A DNA stretch of 64,000 bases from Flavobacterium anhuiense (GTDB lineage Bacteria; Bacteroidota; Bacteroidia; Flavobacteriales; Flavobacteriaceae): assembly GCF_004151235.1 (NCBI RefSeq), contig NZ_JUIV01000008.1, positions 62,001 through 126,000 of the forward strand, in the 5' to 3' direction. This document shows, one piece after another, positions 62,826-64,000 of this stretch. The notes below the pieces were generated by a model. It was not told where the DNA came from and did no database searches. It worked only from the letters and a program-made list of their open reading frames with translations. Both the position numbers and the translations under genes were made by a program. Position 1 is the stretch's first letter, and each line of letters opens with the position of its first letter.

Positions 62826-64000
62826 AAATGAAAAAAGTAAATTAACCAAACTAGGAATATTAATTTTTGTTTTGATTTATGGCTGTGCTAAAAAAAAAGA
62901 AGAAAATATTCAAAATGAAAATAAAATTAATAAAGAGACTATGTTATATAATGATAATAACGATAAGATAAAATCAATTTTAATAAAGCAGGTTGATTCT
63001 GGAAGTGATGAAGTCTATGGTAGTTTTCAAGATTACAATAAAGATGATCTAGACGCTCTTGTTATAGTTGCGCAATCCATTTTGAAATCAAGTGGATACA
63101 AAATAGTAGATAACAAGAATTTTAATGATATTGTAAAAAAAGTATTTGGAAGAATAATTGATGATCATTCCATAAATGAATATTTAAAAATTGAAACATT
63201 TGCTGAAAATAAATGCGATAAAAGTTTGCAATACTACCCTTATGCTGCTGATGCACAATACTTATATGTCGTAAAAGGTAAATTCATTACAAACTTTTAC
63301 CCTCTTCCAACAATAATTGATTATTTAAAACTGTTTCCTGATGTTTCAAAATTTGAAAAAGAGGACATCATTATTGAAGATAAGATAGAGAATGTAAAAA
63401 CAAAAGCTTCTCAATGGAAAGATGATTTACAATATTTAGCTCAAACAAGAGAAAAAAATATCCAGATACTTATAAATCGCAACAAATATCTATTCAATGA
63501 TAACAAAGCAAGTTTGGTATGGCTAAAGTTTAACGATCAAGTTTTTCTGGAATCATTAGTTAAAATCTTTGGTTATGTTCAAGATAAAGATTTACTAAAA
63601 TGGGTTTTAGACCGAAACCTAAATGATGACGAATTCGATAAATTACTTTTTACCAAAACCTGCGATAACAAATACATTTTCCATAAAGAGATTTTTGAAG
63701 TAATGACTAAAGCAGACACTAAAAGCAAAGAAAAATATCTTCTTTATCTACGAGGAAAAACAGAACTTCCAAAAGTTGAAGATACAAGTTTCAGTGATAC
63801 GGCAAGAATTTATGGGCTCTATTGTTATTATGCGACAAAATTTACTCAAAGTATTGACAAAGGTTATGTTTATACCTTTTTCCCAAAATTAAATGATGAG
63901 AAATTTGAAGAAGAATTCAAAAGAAGTAACTACTACAACATTCCTGATTTTAAAAAATTATTCGATGATACTAAAAATGGTGGTATTGGTTTGCCTATGT
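62818..64000 (+). CDS. Lipoprotein, likely immunity protein for the CHAP cassette (3' end outside window)
   Basis: Open from ATG 62818 to the window end, 394 codons. A lipoprotein signal (LTKLGILIFVLIYGCAKK, lipobox IYGC) is followed by a Lys/Asp-rich helical chain. The region ASLVWLKFNDQVFLESLVKIFGYVQDKDLLKWVL aligns with ALAWLKLRHPYLLDDLVSVYGF of the lipoprotein at 58164, so the two share a domain although their partner enzymes differ. The 8-base overlap with the CHAP cassette indicates coupled expression. Whether it also ends in an SH3b domain cannot be seen. No initiating promoter is visible if the upstream cassette is silent. Confidence 0.75.
   Translation, partial: MIKNEKSKLTKLGILIFVLIYGCAKKKEENIQNENKINKETMLYNDNNDKIKSILIKQVDSGSDEVYGSFQDYNKDDLDALVIVAQSILKSSGYKIVDNKNFNDIVKKVFGRIIDDHSINEYLKIETFAENKCDKSLQYYPYAADAQYLYVVKGKFITNFYPLPTIIDYLKLFPDVSKFEKEDIIIEDKIENVKTKASQWKDDLQYLAQTREKNIQILINRNKYLFNDNKASLVWLKFNDQVFLESLVKIFGYVQDKDLLKWVLDRNLNDDEFDKLLFTKTCDNKYIFHKEIFEVMTKADTKSKEKYLLYLRGKTELPKVEDTSFSDTARIYGLYCYYATKFTQSIDKGYVYTFFPKLNDEKFEEEFKRSNYYNIPDFKKLFDDTKNGGIGLPM

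Noticed and set aside
51023-64000. A prophage remnant, because of endolysin-like GH19, lysozyme and CHAP domains
   Set aside because: There are no capsid, terminase, portal or integrase genes, and the enzymes sit behind a PAAR-like gene with lipoprotein partners, as expected for T6SS effectors.

Overview
The window looks like the chromosome of a Flavobacterium-type member of the Bacteroidota. The evidence is low GC content, almost no Shine-Dalgarno sequences, several promoters of the TAnnTTTG -7 class, a fused SecDF, and typical flavobacterial families and neighbourhoods (MoxR/DUF58/DUF4350/DUF4129/SpoIIM, FdtA with a DegT aminotransferase, a TssN-like protein beside a DUF4280 PAAR-like protein). 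I recognised no rRNA, tRNA or CRISPR array.

Layout. 1-12.2 kb is housekeeping: the 3' part of guaB, a TetX-like monooxygenase with its TetR-type regulator, an L,D-transpeptidase lipoprotein, an S41 peptidase, nudK, purA, a Fur-family regulator, rel/spoT and a SpoU methyltransferase. 12.3-14.4 kb holds a DUF2167 protein and a secreted phosphodiesterase. 14.5-22.5 kb is a MoxR-DUF58 membrane cluster with a divergent RDD protein. 22.6-24.1 kb has a CsgG-like lipoprotein-type protein and a TRIC/UPF0126 channel. 24.1-31.5 kb is a surface-polysaccharide locus (FemAB-like protein, FdtB-type aminotransferase, Wzx flippase, four glycosyltransferases, FdtA-type isomerase). 31.5-39.6 kb contains ftsE, a giant TPR protein, a PhzF protein, a plug-less outer-membrane barrel, a GNAT enzyme and a GreA-like protein. 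40-50.8 kb holds two tandem asparagine synthetases, gyrB, mdh, secDF and a PagL-like outer-membrane protein.

51-64 kb is an accessory region and the most interesting part. It opens with a TssN-like protein of the Bacteroidota type VI secretion system (T6SS subtype iii), an unknown protein and a DUF4280 PAAR-like spike protein. A full-length effector follows: two Ig-like domains, a linker, a lysozyme-like domain and an L,D-transpeptidase-like domain. Behind it lies a train of C-terminal peptidoglycan-hydrolase cassettes that lack the N-terminal delivery domain (GH19 plus a YkuD-like enzyme; a destroyed cassette; a lysozyme-like plus CHAP/TIGR02594 cassette). Each is followed by a lipoprotein that is probably its periplasmic immunity protein. 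A 108-bp stretch of the linker is identical in the active effector and the first orphan cassette. The 5' edges of the orphan cassettes coincide with palindromic repeats, including two identical 157-bp elements with perfect 34-bp inverted ends. My reading is a recombination-driven effector-switching locus: one expressed delivery head and an archive of silent wall-attacking tails with matching immunity lipoproteins.

A second notable point is the asparagine synthetase pair. The downstream copy has lost the N-terminal cysteine nucleophile and two other glutaminase residues, while its synthetase half looks intact.
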